Origin: JAFLUQ01 sp964442035
Lineage (GTDB): Bacteria > Bacillota > Clostridia > UMGS1883
Assembly (NCBI GenBank): GCA_964442035.1
Contig: CAYTWZ010000097.1
Location: 1 to 6,720, forward strand
DNA length: 6,720 bases
Reading direction: 5' to 3'
Under the pieces are notes generated by a model. That model did no database searches. It had not been told where the DNA came from and saw only the letters and a list, made by a program, of their open reading frames with translations. Made by a program: the position numbers and the translations under genes. Shown here one piece after another: positions 1 to 5,379 of the stretch. Every line of letters begins with the position of its first letter. Position 1 is the stretch's first letter.

Positions 1-1622
1 GCTTCCCAAGCCGCTGCAAAGAATCCTCCAAGGACTTCCGCAATCACGGAAAACGCGCCTTTAATCGCTTCCCATACGGCTTCAAAATAAGGCTTCGCCC
101 GATCCCAAACCGCTTGAATTGCCTCCCACGCACCAGAAAATATGGACTTGATATTTTCCCAAATTCCAATGACCGCATTCCGGAAGTCTTCATTGGTGTT
201 CCACAGAACGATAAGGCCTGCCACTAGGGCTGCAATTGCCGTAATTATGATTCCGATTGGGTTAGCGGTCATGGCTGCGTTCATAAGCCATTGCGCAACT
301 GTAGCCCCTTCGTTCGCCGTTTGAAACGCCTTGATAGCTGTTATCACACCTTGAATGATCGAAACCACATTCCATGCTACGAAACCGGCTCCGATGCCGG
401 CAATAACAGAAATAATGGTAGGCCCATTGTCCATAATCGTTGACACAAAGTTTCCGATGGACTCTCCAAATGACTTCCAGTCGATCCCGCTGACAAACTC
501 CGTCGCGGCTTGGGCTGCCGTCCGCAACCCCTCCGAAAATCCTTCATAGAGAGATATTTTGACCTCCGACAAAGCGGAATCCAAAATCGTCATGTCGCCC
601 GCAAGATTGTCTAGCTGAGTTGATGCCTGTTCCGCAGCGGAACCCAGAGCGCTGTCCAGCCCCTCGGAGAACCGTGCCACAGTCTCTTCGCTTGCAACGG
701 CCATCTTATTGAACGCGCTCAAACCTTGTGTTGTGAAAATCGTTGATTTATACGCCGTTGCCTCTTCCGCACTCATAGTGGACAAAGCTGCGTTCAAATC
801 GTCCACAACATCGTTCAAATCCCTCGCATTGCCCGCGCTGTCATAAGTAGAAACGCCCAAAGCTGACAATGCGGCTTTTGCCGCATCTGTGGGAGCGTAC
901 AAATCGGCCATCGCGCGATTCAATGCCGTAGCCGCTTCCGATCCAGTCACATTCTGATCGGCCAGCCGCAGCAGTGCCAATGCAACGCCATCCGCAGTTT
1001 GCCCATAGGAAGCGGCGGTGGCCGCGCTGGTGCTCATAGCTTCGCCCAATCCCTCAACGGAGGTGTTGGCCAGCGTCGCGCCCTTTGCCATCAAGTCCGC
1101 ATAATACTGGACGTTACTAATCTCATCGCCAAAGCCTTTAACAGCACCAACTGCGTAAGAAGCGGCGGACTCCATCGAGATCGCACCCGCCGCCGCCAGA
1201 TCAAGCACTGTATTGATGCCCTCGATCTGTTCCTCCGCACTCAGACCCGCCATTGCAAGGATATTTAGGCCTTCCGCCGCTTCCGTAGCGGAAAACGATG
1301 TAGCCGATCCCATTTCCCGCGCCTTGTCGCGCAACTCTTGGACTTCATCTGTTGTAACACCCATTGTCGCCGCAAGTTGGGACATGGCAGTATCAAATTC
1401 GCTGCCTGTGGAAACGACATCATTTGCAAATCCCTGAAATGCGCTTGCAAGCGTTTTTACCCCGCTCACAATTGCCTCACTTAGCAAATTTCCTTTCAAA
1501 ACATCTGCAAAACTTACAGCACTATTCTCTGCTGTGTCCATGCTATCTCTTGTTGCATCGATCCCCTCTTTTACGTCGCTGGAATCGATGGCTATTTTTA
1601 CTTGTAAGTCAAAAAGGTCCGT
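1..1622 (-). CDS. Tail tape measure protein, TP901 family (partial, C-terminus off the left edge)
   Basis: The minus-strand frame is open without a stop from 1628 to base 1, giving about 540 residues of a longer protein. Tape measure proteins fill the siphovirus tail tube, set its length and are ejected ahead of the DNA. Counting from codon 1622, residues 75-295 match the TP901-type core, with the typical run TGSEFDTAMSQLAATMGVT, a SATSFSATEAAEGL segment and an Ala-rich region. Two hydrophobic stretches follow, near residues 400-427 and 451-474 (ANPIGIIITAIAALVAGLIV), then Trp-rich repeats such as GAWEAIQAVWD and AVWEAIKGAF. All of this is typical of the family. The start is abnormal: no ATG, GTG, TTG or CTG lies in frame between the in-frame TGA at 1631-1629 and ATG 1541, although a good GGAGGTG site lies at 1636-1630. 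The coordinate 1622 (codon ACG) marks the probable N-terminus, not a proven start. The assignment to the family is secure; the start is not. Confidence 0.9.
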
Positions 1623-1629
1623 ATACTTT

Positions 1630-1636
1630 CACCTCC
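1630..1636 (-). promoter_or_regulatory. Shine-Dalgarno sequence of the tape measure gene, facing a missing start codon
   Basis: GGAGGTG on the minus strand is followed by AAAGTATACGGAC. A start would be expected about 7 nt after GGAGG, at AT-ACG (1624-1620). One extra G would make ATG ACG, giving an N-terminus MTDLFDLQVKI in the tape measure frame. The ATG at 1638 overlaps this site and has no Shine-Dalgarno sequence of its own; it reads nine codons and stops at TGA (1611-1609). Confidence 0.6.
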
Positions 1637-1646
1637 ATTTTAGGTG

Positions 1647-1675
1647 TTGCAATAAAGTTGAAAATTTTGTAAAAT
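1647..1675 (+). promoter_or_regulatory. Predicted housekeeping (sigma-A type) promoter of the exclusion gene
   Basis: TTGCAA at 1647-1652 is separated by exactly 17 bp from TAAAAT at 1670-1675. Each box differs from consensus by one or two bases, and the spacer is AT-rich. It lies 46 bp upstream of the plus-strand ATG at 1722. It would allow the gene to be expressed in the lysogen independently of the minus-strand late operon. A perfect AAAAATTTTT palindrome at 1696-1705 lies in the leader; no clear operator was recognised. The call rests on sequence alone. Confidence 0.65.
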
Positions 1676-1721
1676 AATTCCGTTCTCTATGTGACAAAAA
1701 TTTTTAACGGGGGGATTATTC

Positions 1722-2447
1722 ATGTTCAAAAAGAGGGAAGTCGCAGAGCCAGTTTTAACGGAAAAACCAAAACGCTTAAAAAGGCCTGTTTTTAAGCGTT
1801 GGTGGTTTTGGCTGATTATTGTTGTCGTTGTTATTGGAGTTTTCGGGACTCTCGGCGGCTCCGACGAGGGAGAGCTAGCCGAATCACCTGTAACTTCATC
1901 GCAATCGGTGGAAGAAAATACATCTACAGATGATAACGCCAAGGTTTCCGATTCATCTTCCCAAGAGACATCAGAGCAGCGGGAAAATGACGTGTTGCAG
2001 GAAAGCGATGCCAGCTTGACAATCGGGCAAAAAAACGCGCTCAGCAAAGCAAATTCTTATTTGAGCTTTTCAGCGTTTTCATATGATGGGCTGATTGCGC
2101 AATTGGAATATGACAAGTTCGATCACGAAGATGCCGTTTTTGCCGTCGACAACTGCGGAGCAGATTGGAATGAACAAGCTTTAAAAAAAGCCCTCAGTTA
2201 TTTAAATTTTTCTTCGTTTTCCTATTCTGGTCTGATCGAGCAACTGCAATATGAAAAATTCACAGAAGAGCAGGCCGCCTACGCTGTTGATAATTGCGGT
2301 GCGGATTGGAATGAGCAGGCGGCAAAAAAGGCAGAATCCTATTTAAGCTTTTCTTCTTTTTCCAGAGACGGCTTGATTGATCAACTGGAATATGAGGGCT
2401 TTACTTATGAACAGGCCGTCTACGGCGTTGAACAAAATGGATATTAA
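1722..2447 (+). CDS. Membrane-anchored Ltp-like superinfection-exclusion protein (phage moron)
   Basis: This 241-residue protein has a basic N-terminus (residues 1-26), one strongly hydrophobic helix (27-46, with WWFWLIIVVVVIGVFG), an acidic Ser/Thr/Glu linker (47-98), and three tandem repeats of 47 residues starting near 111, 158 and 205. The repeats share SYLxFSxFSxxGLIxQLxYxxF and, in the first two, DNCGADWNEQA. This matches the Ltp 'host cell surface-exposed lipoprotein' repeat family. In phage TP-J34, Ltp excludes related phages by blocking DNA injection, with the tape measure protein as target. The basic-in topology predicts that the repeats lie outside the membrane. No cysteine follows the hydrophobic segment, so there is no lipobox and anchoring should be by the helix. 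A purine-rich site (GGGGGGA, from 1709) precedes the ATG at 1722. The gene is opposite to every neighbour, has its own promoter and terminator, and appears more AT-rich, as expected of an acquired moron. The exclusion role is inferred from the family and the position. Confidence 0.85.
   Translation: MFKKREVAEPVLTEKPKRLKRPVFKRWWFWLIIVVVVIGVFGTLGGSDEGELAESPVTSSQSVEENTSTDDNAKVSDSSSQETSEQRENDVLQESDASLTIGQKNALSKANSYLSFSAFSYDGLIAQLEYDKFDHEDAVFAVDNCGADWNEQALKKALSYLNFSSFSYSGLIEQLQYEKFTEEQAAYAVDNCGADWNEQAAKKAESYLSFSSFSRDGLIDQLEYEGFTYEQAVYGVEQNGY
2052..2444 (+). repeat. Three tandem 141-bp coding repeats (Ltp-type units)
   Basis: The units are about 2052-2192, 2193-2333 and 2334-2444, the last one truncated at the stop. 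Protein similarity is high, while the DNA has diverged at many third positions. For example, the two DNCGADWNEQA copies (near 2150 and 2291) use different codons for most residues. This suggests old duplication with selection on the protein. Units 1 and 2 carry one cysteine each, and unit 3 has EQNGY in its place. Confidence 0.85.
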
Positions 2448-2462
2448 CCAGCTTTTCTCATT

Positions 2463-2490
2463 GGGCCTCCATTATGGAGGCCCTTTTTAT
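2463..2490 (+). terminator. Rho-independent terminator of the exclusion gene
   Basis: A perfect 8-bp GC-rich stem, GGGCCTCC (2463-2470) with GGAGGCCC (2476-2483), closes an ATTAT loop and is followed by TTTTTATTT. It begins 16 bp after the plus-strand stop codon. On the minus strand the hairpin is followed by AATGAG rather than a T-tract, so it should stop plus-strand transcription only and leave late-operon transcription toward the tape measure gene largely unaffected. The T-tract overlaps the stop codon of the chaperone extension (2487-2489). Confidence 0.92.
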
Positions 2491-2723
2491 TTGTCCAATT
2501 TCTTCTTGATATGGGCAATAATCTCATCCGCCGTCCGGGTCTCCTTCGGTTTGGGCTTGATGATATCAGCGTACCGTTTCCATATATACTCCCCATACGT
2601 AAGCGGGGCGGTATTTTTCGCTATTGACCGTAGGCAGTCGGTTACATATATCCGGTACACAGTATCCTTCGCTTGCTGTTCAATGCTAGCTGCGATATAC
2701 CGGATAAACGCCTCTACTACACG
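2487..2723 (-). CDS. Tail assembly chaperone frameshift extension (T part of a G/GT-type pair)
   Basis: This is a 78-codon minus-strand stretch in the -1 frame relative to the upstream chaperone. It starts just after that gene's CCCCC run and ends at TAA 2489-2487. It reads RVVEAFIRYIAASIEQQAKD, then a YVTDCLRSIAKN motif, then GEYIWKRYADIIKPKPKE, and ends in a basic helix (HIKKKLDK). It has no convincing start codon or Shine-Dalgarno site, so it should be made only as a fusion: 113 residues of the upstream frame plus 78, giving 191. This matches the lambda gpG/gpGT arrangement, in which the T domain recruits the tail tube protein to the tape measure-chaperone complex. Position between tail tube and tape measure genes supports the assignment. 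The composition looks coding (charged helices, conserved-looking aromatic residues), although no named family is claimed for the sequence itself. Confidence 0.8.
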   Translation of the reverse strand, partial: RVVEAFIRYIAASIEQQAKDTVYRIYVTDCLRSIAKNTAPLTYGEYIWKRYADIIKPKPKETRTADEIIAHIKKKLDK

Positions 2724-3061
2724 GGGGCCTCTGTATTCTCCGACGCAGAGCCAGACGAGACCCCTGTCTTGCCCTGCGCACCAAAAAGCTCCATAAGCTC
2801 TTTGTCTGTTGCCAGTTCCAGGACGTTCTTCAAGACAGACGCTGCATTGCAGTGATAATCCTCCGGGTTCTGATCATTCAGAATTGCAAGCATGTCCATA
2901 ACGTCCTTTGGGCTGTTCTGGAGCATTGAACAAAGGAAAGCCGCTCTGTTTTTATCCTTTGCTTTCTCGTTCTCGGGATTTGCAACGATATTGCAGATTG
3001 GTACAAGCAGTTTTGCAACTACCTCAATGCCCTTTTCATCTTTGAATTCAGATAGCTTCAT
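2717..3061 (-). CDS. Tail assembly chaperone, short (G-like) form
   Basis: This is a 114-residue protein, mostly helical and charged, beginning MKLSEFKDEKGIEVVAKLL. A second helical region lies around residues 45-65 (LQNSPKDVMDMLAILND), and the tail is Ser/Gly-rich. In siphoviruses the gene between tail tube and tape measure encodes a chaperone that coats the tape measure protein until the tube polymerises. ATG 3061 was chosen because it overlaps the tail tube stop by one base (TGATG) and follows GGAGGGGG four bases upstream; the same frame is open further upstream inside the tail tube gene. The end reads GCC CCC GTG followed by two tandem TAG codons, the probable frameshift region. Role assignment rests on position, size and the overlapping -1 frame. 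Confidence 0.82.
   Translation of the reverse strand: MKLSEFKDEKGIEVVAKLLVPICNIVANPENEKAKDKNRAAFLCSMLQNSPKDVMDMLAILNDQNPEDYHCNAASVLKNVLELATDKELMELFGAQGKTGVSSGSASENTEAPV
2720..2728 (-). promoter_or_regulatory. Candidate -1 ribosomal frameshift site in the tail chaperone gene
   Basis: The minus strand reads G-CC-CCC-GTG before TAG. A proline tRNA on CCC (2725-2723) can slip back one base and still pair with CCC, putting the ribosome into the 78-codon extension. This is not the canonical X-XXY-YYZ heptamer. The -1 frame is also open well upstream, so the stop codons do not fix the exact site. CTT TTT near 2785 is a weaker alternative, because slipping there would translate a Cys/Trp-rich stretch that looks non-coding. 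I saw no clear downstream pseudoknot by eye. Confidence 0.5.
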
Positions 3062-3636
3062 CAGTCCCCCTCCGTCGCCGCAGCCTGGCTGTAAAACACC
3101 ATCGGGACAACTGTCTGCTCCTTGATGGACACATGGCCGGTGATCTCCATGGAGTTCTGGCCCTTCCCGTTCTTGGTTGTCTGAAGGGAGAAGCCGCCGG
3201 TAGACAGTGCGTTTTTCAGCTGGATCGCCACCATGCCGCCGTCCGCCCGGTCGCCGACCCACCAAAGGTCGGAAAAGTCGGTTTGCTTCAAGGTCGCCCG
3301 AGGAACGACCGCGCCAGTGGTTGCGTCAATGTCTGCCGCGCCCAGCGAAAGCCGAATGGAATCCGCAGACGTACCAAGGGACGTAAACGACATTTTGCAC
3401 TCCCAGCCGTCCAGGTGCTTCAGCTCCATCATGTTAGCCGGGCAATTGTCTACATCCTCGCCATAGTCAGAGTAGGTCGGGACACAGGATGCGTTGATGC
3501 CGCCGGTCGTTGCGCAGATAATATCCGCATCCGCCGGGGCTGCGCCGGTCCCAGGGTCGAAGTTTTTCAGCAGTACGCCAGCGTCGGTCTGAAGCTCAGA
3601 AAATGTATTTTCAGGAATAACCGTAAATTTACCCAT
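3061..3636 (-). CDS. Major tail tube protein
   Basis: This 191-residue protein starts MGKFTVIPENTFSELQTDAG. It is rich in beta-prone segments, with a WECKMSFTSLGT strand region near residues 78-89, DLWWVGDRADGGMVAIQLKN in the middle and a C-terminal GHVSIKEQTVVPMVFY. This resembles the siphovirus tail tube proteins of clostridial phages, which polymerise as stacked hexameric rings around the tape measure. AAAGGAG lies 8 nt before the ATG, and 13 nt separate it from the upstream gene, the longest gap between adjacent minus-strand late genes here. That independent, strong ribosome binding site suits a protein needed in many copies. Its stop overlaps the chaperone start. The assignment rests on order, size and sequence style. 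Confidence 0.82.
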   Translation of the reverse strand: MGKFTVIPENTFSELQTDAGVLLKNFDPGTGAAPADADIICATTGGINASCVPTYSDYGEDVDNCPANMMELKHLDGWECKMSFTSLGTSADSIRLSLGAADIDATTGAVVPRATLKQTDFSDLWWVGDRADGGMVAIQLKNALSTGGFSLQTTKNGKGQNSMEITGHVSIKEQTVVPMVFYSQAAATEGD

Positions 3637-3649
3637 TATTTCAGCTCCT

Positions 3650-4021
3650 TTAGTAGTGTGTCAGGTATTCGACGGTAATGTTAATGTACCGCCGCTTGAT
3701 GTTTGCATCAGTATCATCGGTCAGGCTCTGGCACCACGGGGAACCGCGTTTCAGCCAGATATATCCTTCGTCACATGGAATAATCCTCCCACCGATTCCA
3801 ATCTCCTTTGACAGCTCCCGCGTTTTTTCGTTGGGAGGCGCTTCATCTGTTGTGTAATACCAAAGATTGACCGTTAGGCCGACCTCGCCGCCCTCCCATG
3901 CGCTGGTAATCAGCTCGTATGTTCCCCATGGGAAAACGGCGTCATCAGGAACAGCGGAATCGGGGTAAAATGGGATATCAAACCCGTTAAAGAATGCATG
4001 CAAGGCCGCTTCTTTTGTCAT
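3650..4021 (-). CDS. Probable tail terminator / tail completion protein
   Basis: This 123-residue protein begins MTKEAALHAFFNGFDIPFY, has a central WGTYELITSAWEGGEVGLTV segment and ends with RRYINITVEYLTHY. The final alternating hydrophobic strand and the pattern of a short helical start followed by beta segments fit small tail terminator proteins, which cap the tail tube and join it to the neck. The gene lies just upstream of the tail tube gene, where a terminator is expected. ATG 4021 is chosen over a start at 4135 because it forms an ATGA overlap with the preceding stop, with GGAGG about 10 nt upstream; the extra 38 residues of the longer frame are a basic shadow of the neighbour. Function is inferred from position, and the family is not recognised with certainty. 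Confidence 0.65.
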   Translation of the reverse strand: MTKEAALHAFFNGFDIPFYPDSAVPDDAVFPWGTYELITSAWEGGEVGLTVNLWYYTTDEAPPNEKTRELSKEIGIGGRIIPCDEGYIWLKRGSPWCQSLTDDTDANIKRRYINITVEYLTHY

Positions 4022-4374
4022 AGCGCGCCGGCCTCCTGCCATGCCTTGTAGATTTTTGGTCCTTGCAGAGCCACCCAATCCACCATTTCTTCGTTTCTGG
4101 CCCAGGAACCTTCGTATTGTAATCCGCTGGAGCACAGCCCGCTTTCGTTAAGAAAGGCGTGCACAATTTCATGGCGAATAGTTTCTTTTGTCGTTGCAGT
4201 GGCAGTATCTACCGATTCGTTCTCCCAACCTTTATATGTGGACATATCGTAGACAACAATTTTTTTAGTCGAGCCGTCGCAATATCCATCAATATGCAAT
4301 CGGTCAAAAGCCTCGTCTTCGTCATACTTTTTGATTGTCAGCTCATAATTGGACCCAAGAACATTCACAATCAT
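4018..4374 (-). CDS. Small HExxH zinc metallopeptidase-like phage protein
   Basis: This 118-residue protein starts MIVNVLGSNYELTIKKYDED. Residues 68-72 are HEIVH within RHEIVHAFLNESGL, a classical zincin motif with two histidine ligands and a catalytic glutamate (E69). A downstream NEEMVDW (94-100) offers E95 or E96 as a third ligand, as in short gluzincin-like and ImmA/IrrE-like domains. The ATG overlaps the preceding stop as ATGA and the stop overlaps the next ATG the same way, so it is fully embedded in the late operon. Similar small proteins are known to me from gut clostridial prophages, usually annotated as hypothetical. There is no signal peptide or lysis domain. The substrate is unknown: processing of a virion protein, cleavage of a host or antitoxin-like protein, or a non-catalytic structural role are all possible. 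Confidence 0.8.
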   Translation of the reverse strand: MIVNVLGSNYELTIKKYDEDEAFDRLHIDGYCDGSTKKIVVYDMSTYKGWENESVDTATATTKETIRHEIVHAFLNESGLCSSGLQYEGSWARNEEMVDWVALQGPKIYKAWQEAGAL

Positions 4375-4721
4375 GTGGGCGGCACCTTCCTTTCCGCCGT
4401 GAAAAATTTCAGGCTGAAACTCGCGGAGGCGGGTGATTCCTTATCTGCCGGGTTGGAGGTCACACGATAGGTCAACCCCGTGGACGTGTCCCGGAAATAA
4501 TCGTTGTATTCAATGGGAACATCCTTATCCACAAGAGCCGAATAAACGCTTGTCACGCCCTCCTGTTCCGCTCTTCTGGCCTCCATAGAAGTATCAAAAG
4601 CTTGATAGTTCTGGAACTTTGCGCCGTCCGTCCATTCTGTTGTCCATCCGCCCTCTGCGCCAAAGGCTTGTTTGTGTTCAAGGAGCACGCAGGGCCGCGC
4701 GAAATCATCAAGCAAACTCAT
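4371..4721 (-). CDS. Head closure / head-tail joining protein
   Basis: This 116-residue protein begins MSLLDDFARPCVLLEHKQAF and has GGWTTEWTDGAKFQNYQAFD, an EARRAEQEGVTSVYSALVDK stretch and a final YRVTSNPADKESP followed by a beta strand. This pattern is typical of SPP1 gp16-like head-tail joining proteins, small beta-barrels that close the connector after DNA packaging. GGAGG lies 6 nt before ATG 4721, and 3 nt separate it from the upstream stop at 4725. The stop forms an ATGA overlap with the metallopeptidase-like gene. Family resemblance and position agree. Confidence 0.78.
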   Translation of the reverse strand: MSLLDDFARPCVLLEHKQAFGAEGGWTTEWTDGAKFQNYQAFDTSMEARRAEQEGVTSVYSALVDKDVPIEYNDYFRDTSTGLTYRVTSNPADKESPASASFSLKFFTAERKVPPT

Positions 4722-4724
4722 GGT

Positions 4725-5222
4725 TTACCTCCATGGAAAATCAGGGTTAAACGGGCGCCTATATACCGGCACAGGCGGCCTGGAGGGCTTGACATATCCA
4801 AGCTCACGGGGCTTTTTATAAGCGCTCAGGCGGCTTCCAAATACGTCCTGCCACGTCAGCGCCGCGCCTGTGCTCTCATTGGCTGCCTTGGTATATGAAT
4901 ACCCGCCAAAGGATTCGCTGGTAAACGGGCTTGCCACAGTTTCTCCGTTCTTTTTCTGCCACGCTTCGATCTCCGCAGTCAGTGAGATGATCGCTTTCGG
5001 CACTGCCAGCGCCCAAATGACGCCGTCAAACACTTCGTCTGTCAGGCTCAGTTCATCGTTGTATTGGTACAGCCCATCGTTAAACACGCTGCCGATCACG
5101 CGGAAATACTGGCCGTTTTGCAGGAAAGGCAATGTGATACTGCCGTCCTGAATGGTATATGTACCCTCGTAAATGCCCATAAGGAACCAATTATTCAAGT
5201 ACGTCAGAACCTGCTCCAGCAT
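4725..5222 (-). CDS. Head-tail connector protein (gp6/gp15-like adaptor)
   Basis: This 165-residue protein begins MLEQVLTYLNNWFLMGIYEG, then a short beta segment (TIQDGSITLPFLQNGQYFRV), a helical middle (LTAEIEAWQKKNG) and a Pro/Arg-rich C-terminus with YTKAAN and SRLSAYKKPREL. A mostly helical adaptor directly after the capsid module and before head closure is the usual place for the ring that binds the portal. ATG 5222 is preferred over GTG 5225 because AAGGAGG lies 7 nt upstream of it; the ATG shares its A with the stop of the upstream small gene (TGATG). The functional name is inferred from order and resemblance to clostridial phage proteins. Confidence 0.72.
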   Translation of the reverse strand: MLEQVLTYLNNWFLMGIYEGTYTIQDGSITLPFLQNGQYFRVIGSVFNDGLYQYNDELSLTDEVFDGVIWALAVPKAIISLTAEIEAWQKKNGETVASPFTSESFGGYSYTKAANESTGAALTWQDVFGSRLSAYKKPRELGYVKPSRPPVPVYRRPFNPDFPWR

Positions 5223-5371
5223 CACACTTCCTCCTTAATCACCGCAAGAATGTCAGCCTTTAACATCGAACTGCTGACCCCCTCGATCCCGTTTTCCTCC
5301 GCATATGCCAAAAGCTGGGCCTTTGTCATGCTGTCAAGGTCAACGGGATCGTCAAGGGAGGCCGCTGTCAA
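5222..5371 (-). CDS. Small HeH/LEM (Rho N-like) domain protein with an uncertain start
   Basis: This frame of about 50 codons reads ELLTAASLDDPVDLDSMTKA and then QLLAYAEENGIEG, a serine run and MLKADILAVIKEEV before TGA. Two short helices with the TKAQLLAYAEENGI...KADILAVI pattern match the HeH/LEM or Rho-N-like fold often seen in small phage proteins just after the capsid gene. The start is unclear: an ATG overlapping the capsid stop (5379) reads only three codons before TGA, while the conserved-looking frame begins two bases later with GAA CTG TTG. TTG 5371 is given here; CTG 5374 and ATG 5329 (35 residues, no Shine-Dalgarno) are alternatives. One extra G (ATG GAA CTG) would create a normal start five bases after GGGGG. 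Role in the virion is unknown; it may help connector or capsid assembly. Confidence 0.6.
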   Translation of the reverse strand: MTAASLDDPVDLDSMTKAQLLAYAEENGIEGVSSSMLKADILAVIKEEV

Positions 5372-5379
5372 CAGTTCAT

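Noticed and set aside
1722..1870. Classical lipoprotein signal for the Ltp-like protein
   Set aside because: There is no cysteine near the end of the hydrophobic segment, so lipid anchoring is not supported.
1640..2047. Minus-strand open frame of 135 codons across the exclusion gene
   Set aside because: It is the complement of the acidic Ser-rich linker and anchor of the plus-strand gene. The plus-strand gene has a promoter, terminator and recognisable repeats, while this frame has none.
2775..2800. CTT TTT as the chaperone frameshift site
   Set aside because: Slipping here would translate a Cys/Trp/Arg-rich stretch that looks non-coding, and only one of the two tRNAs could re-pair. The CCCCC run next to the stop fits better.
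3062..3265. N-terminal extension of the tail chaperone frame upstream of ATG 3061
   Set aside because: The extra residues are a basic, Gly/Arg-rich shadow of the tail tube gene. ATG 3061 has a strong Shine-Dalgarno site and overlaps the preceding stop.
3133..3678. Plus-strand open frame of 181 codons
   Set aside because: It is antisense to the tail tube gene, has no good start signal and an Arg/Cys-rich composition; treated as a shadow.
4022..4135. Longer version of the tail terminator gene starting at 4135
   Set aside because: The added 38 residues overlap the metallopeptidase-like gene in another frame, and the ATGA overlap at 4021 is the natural start.
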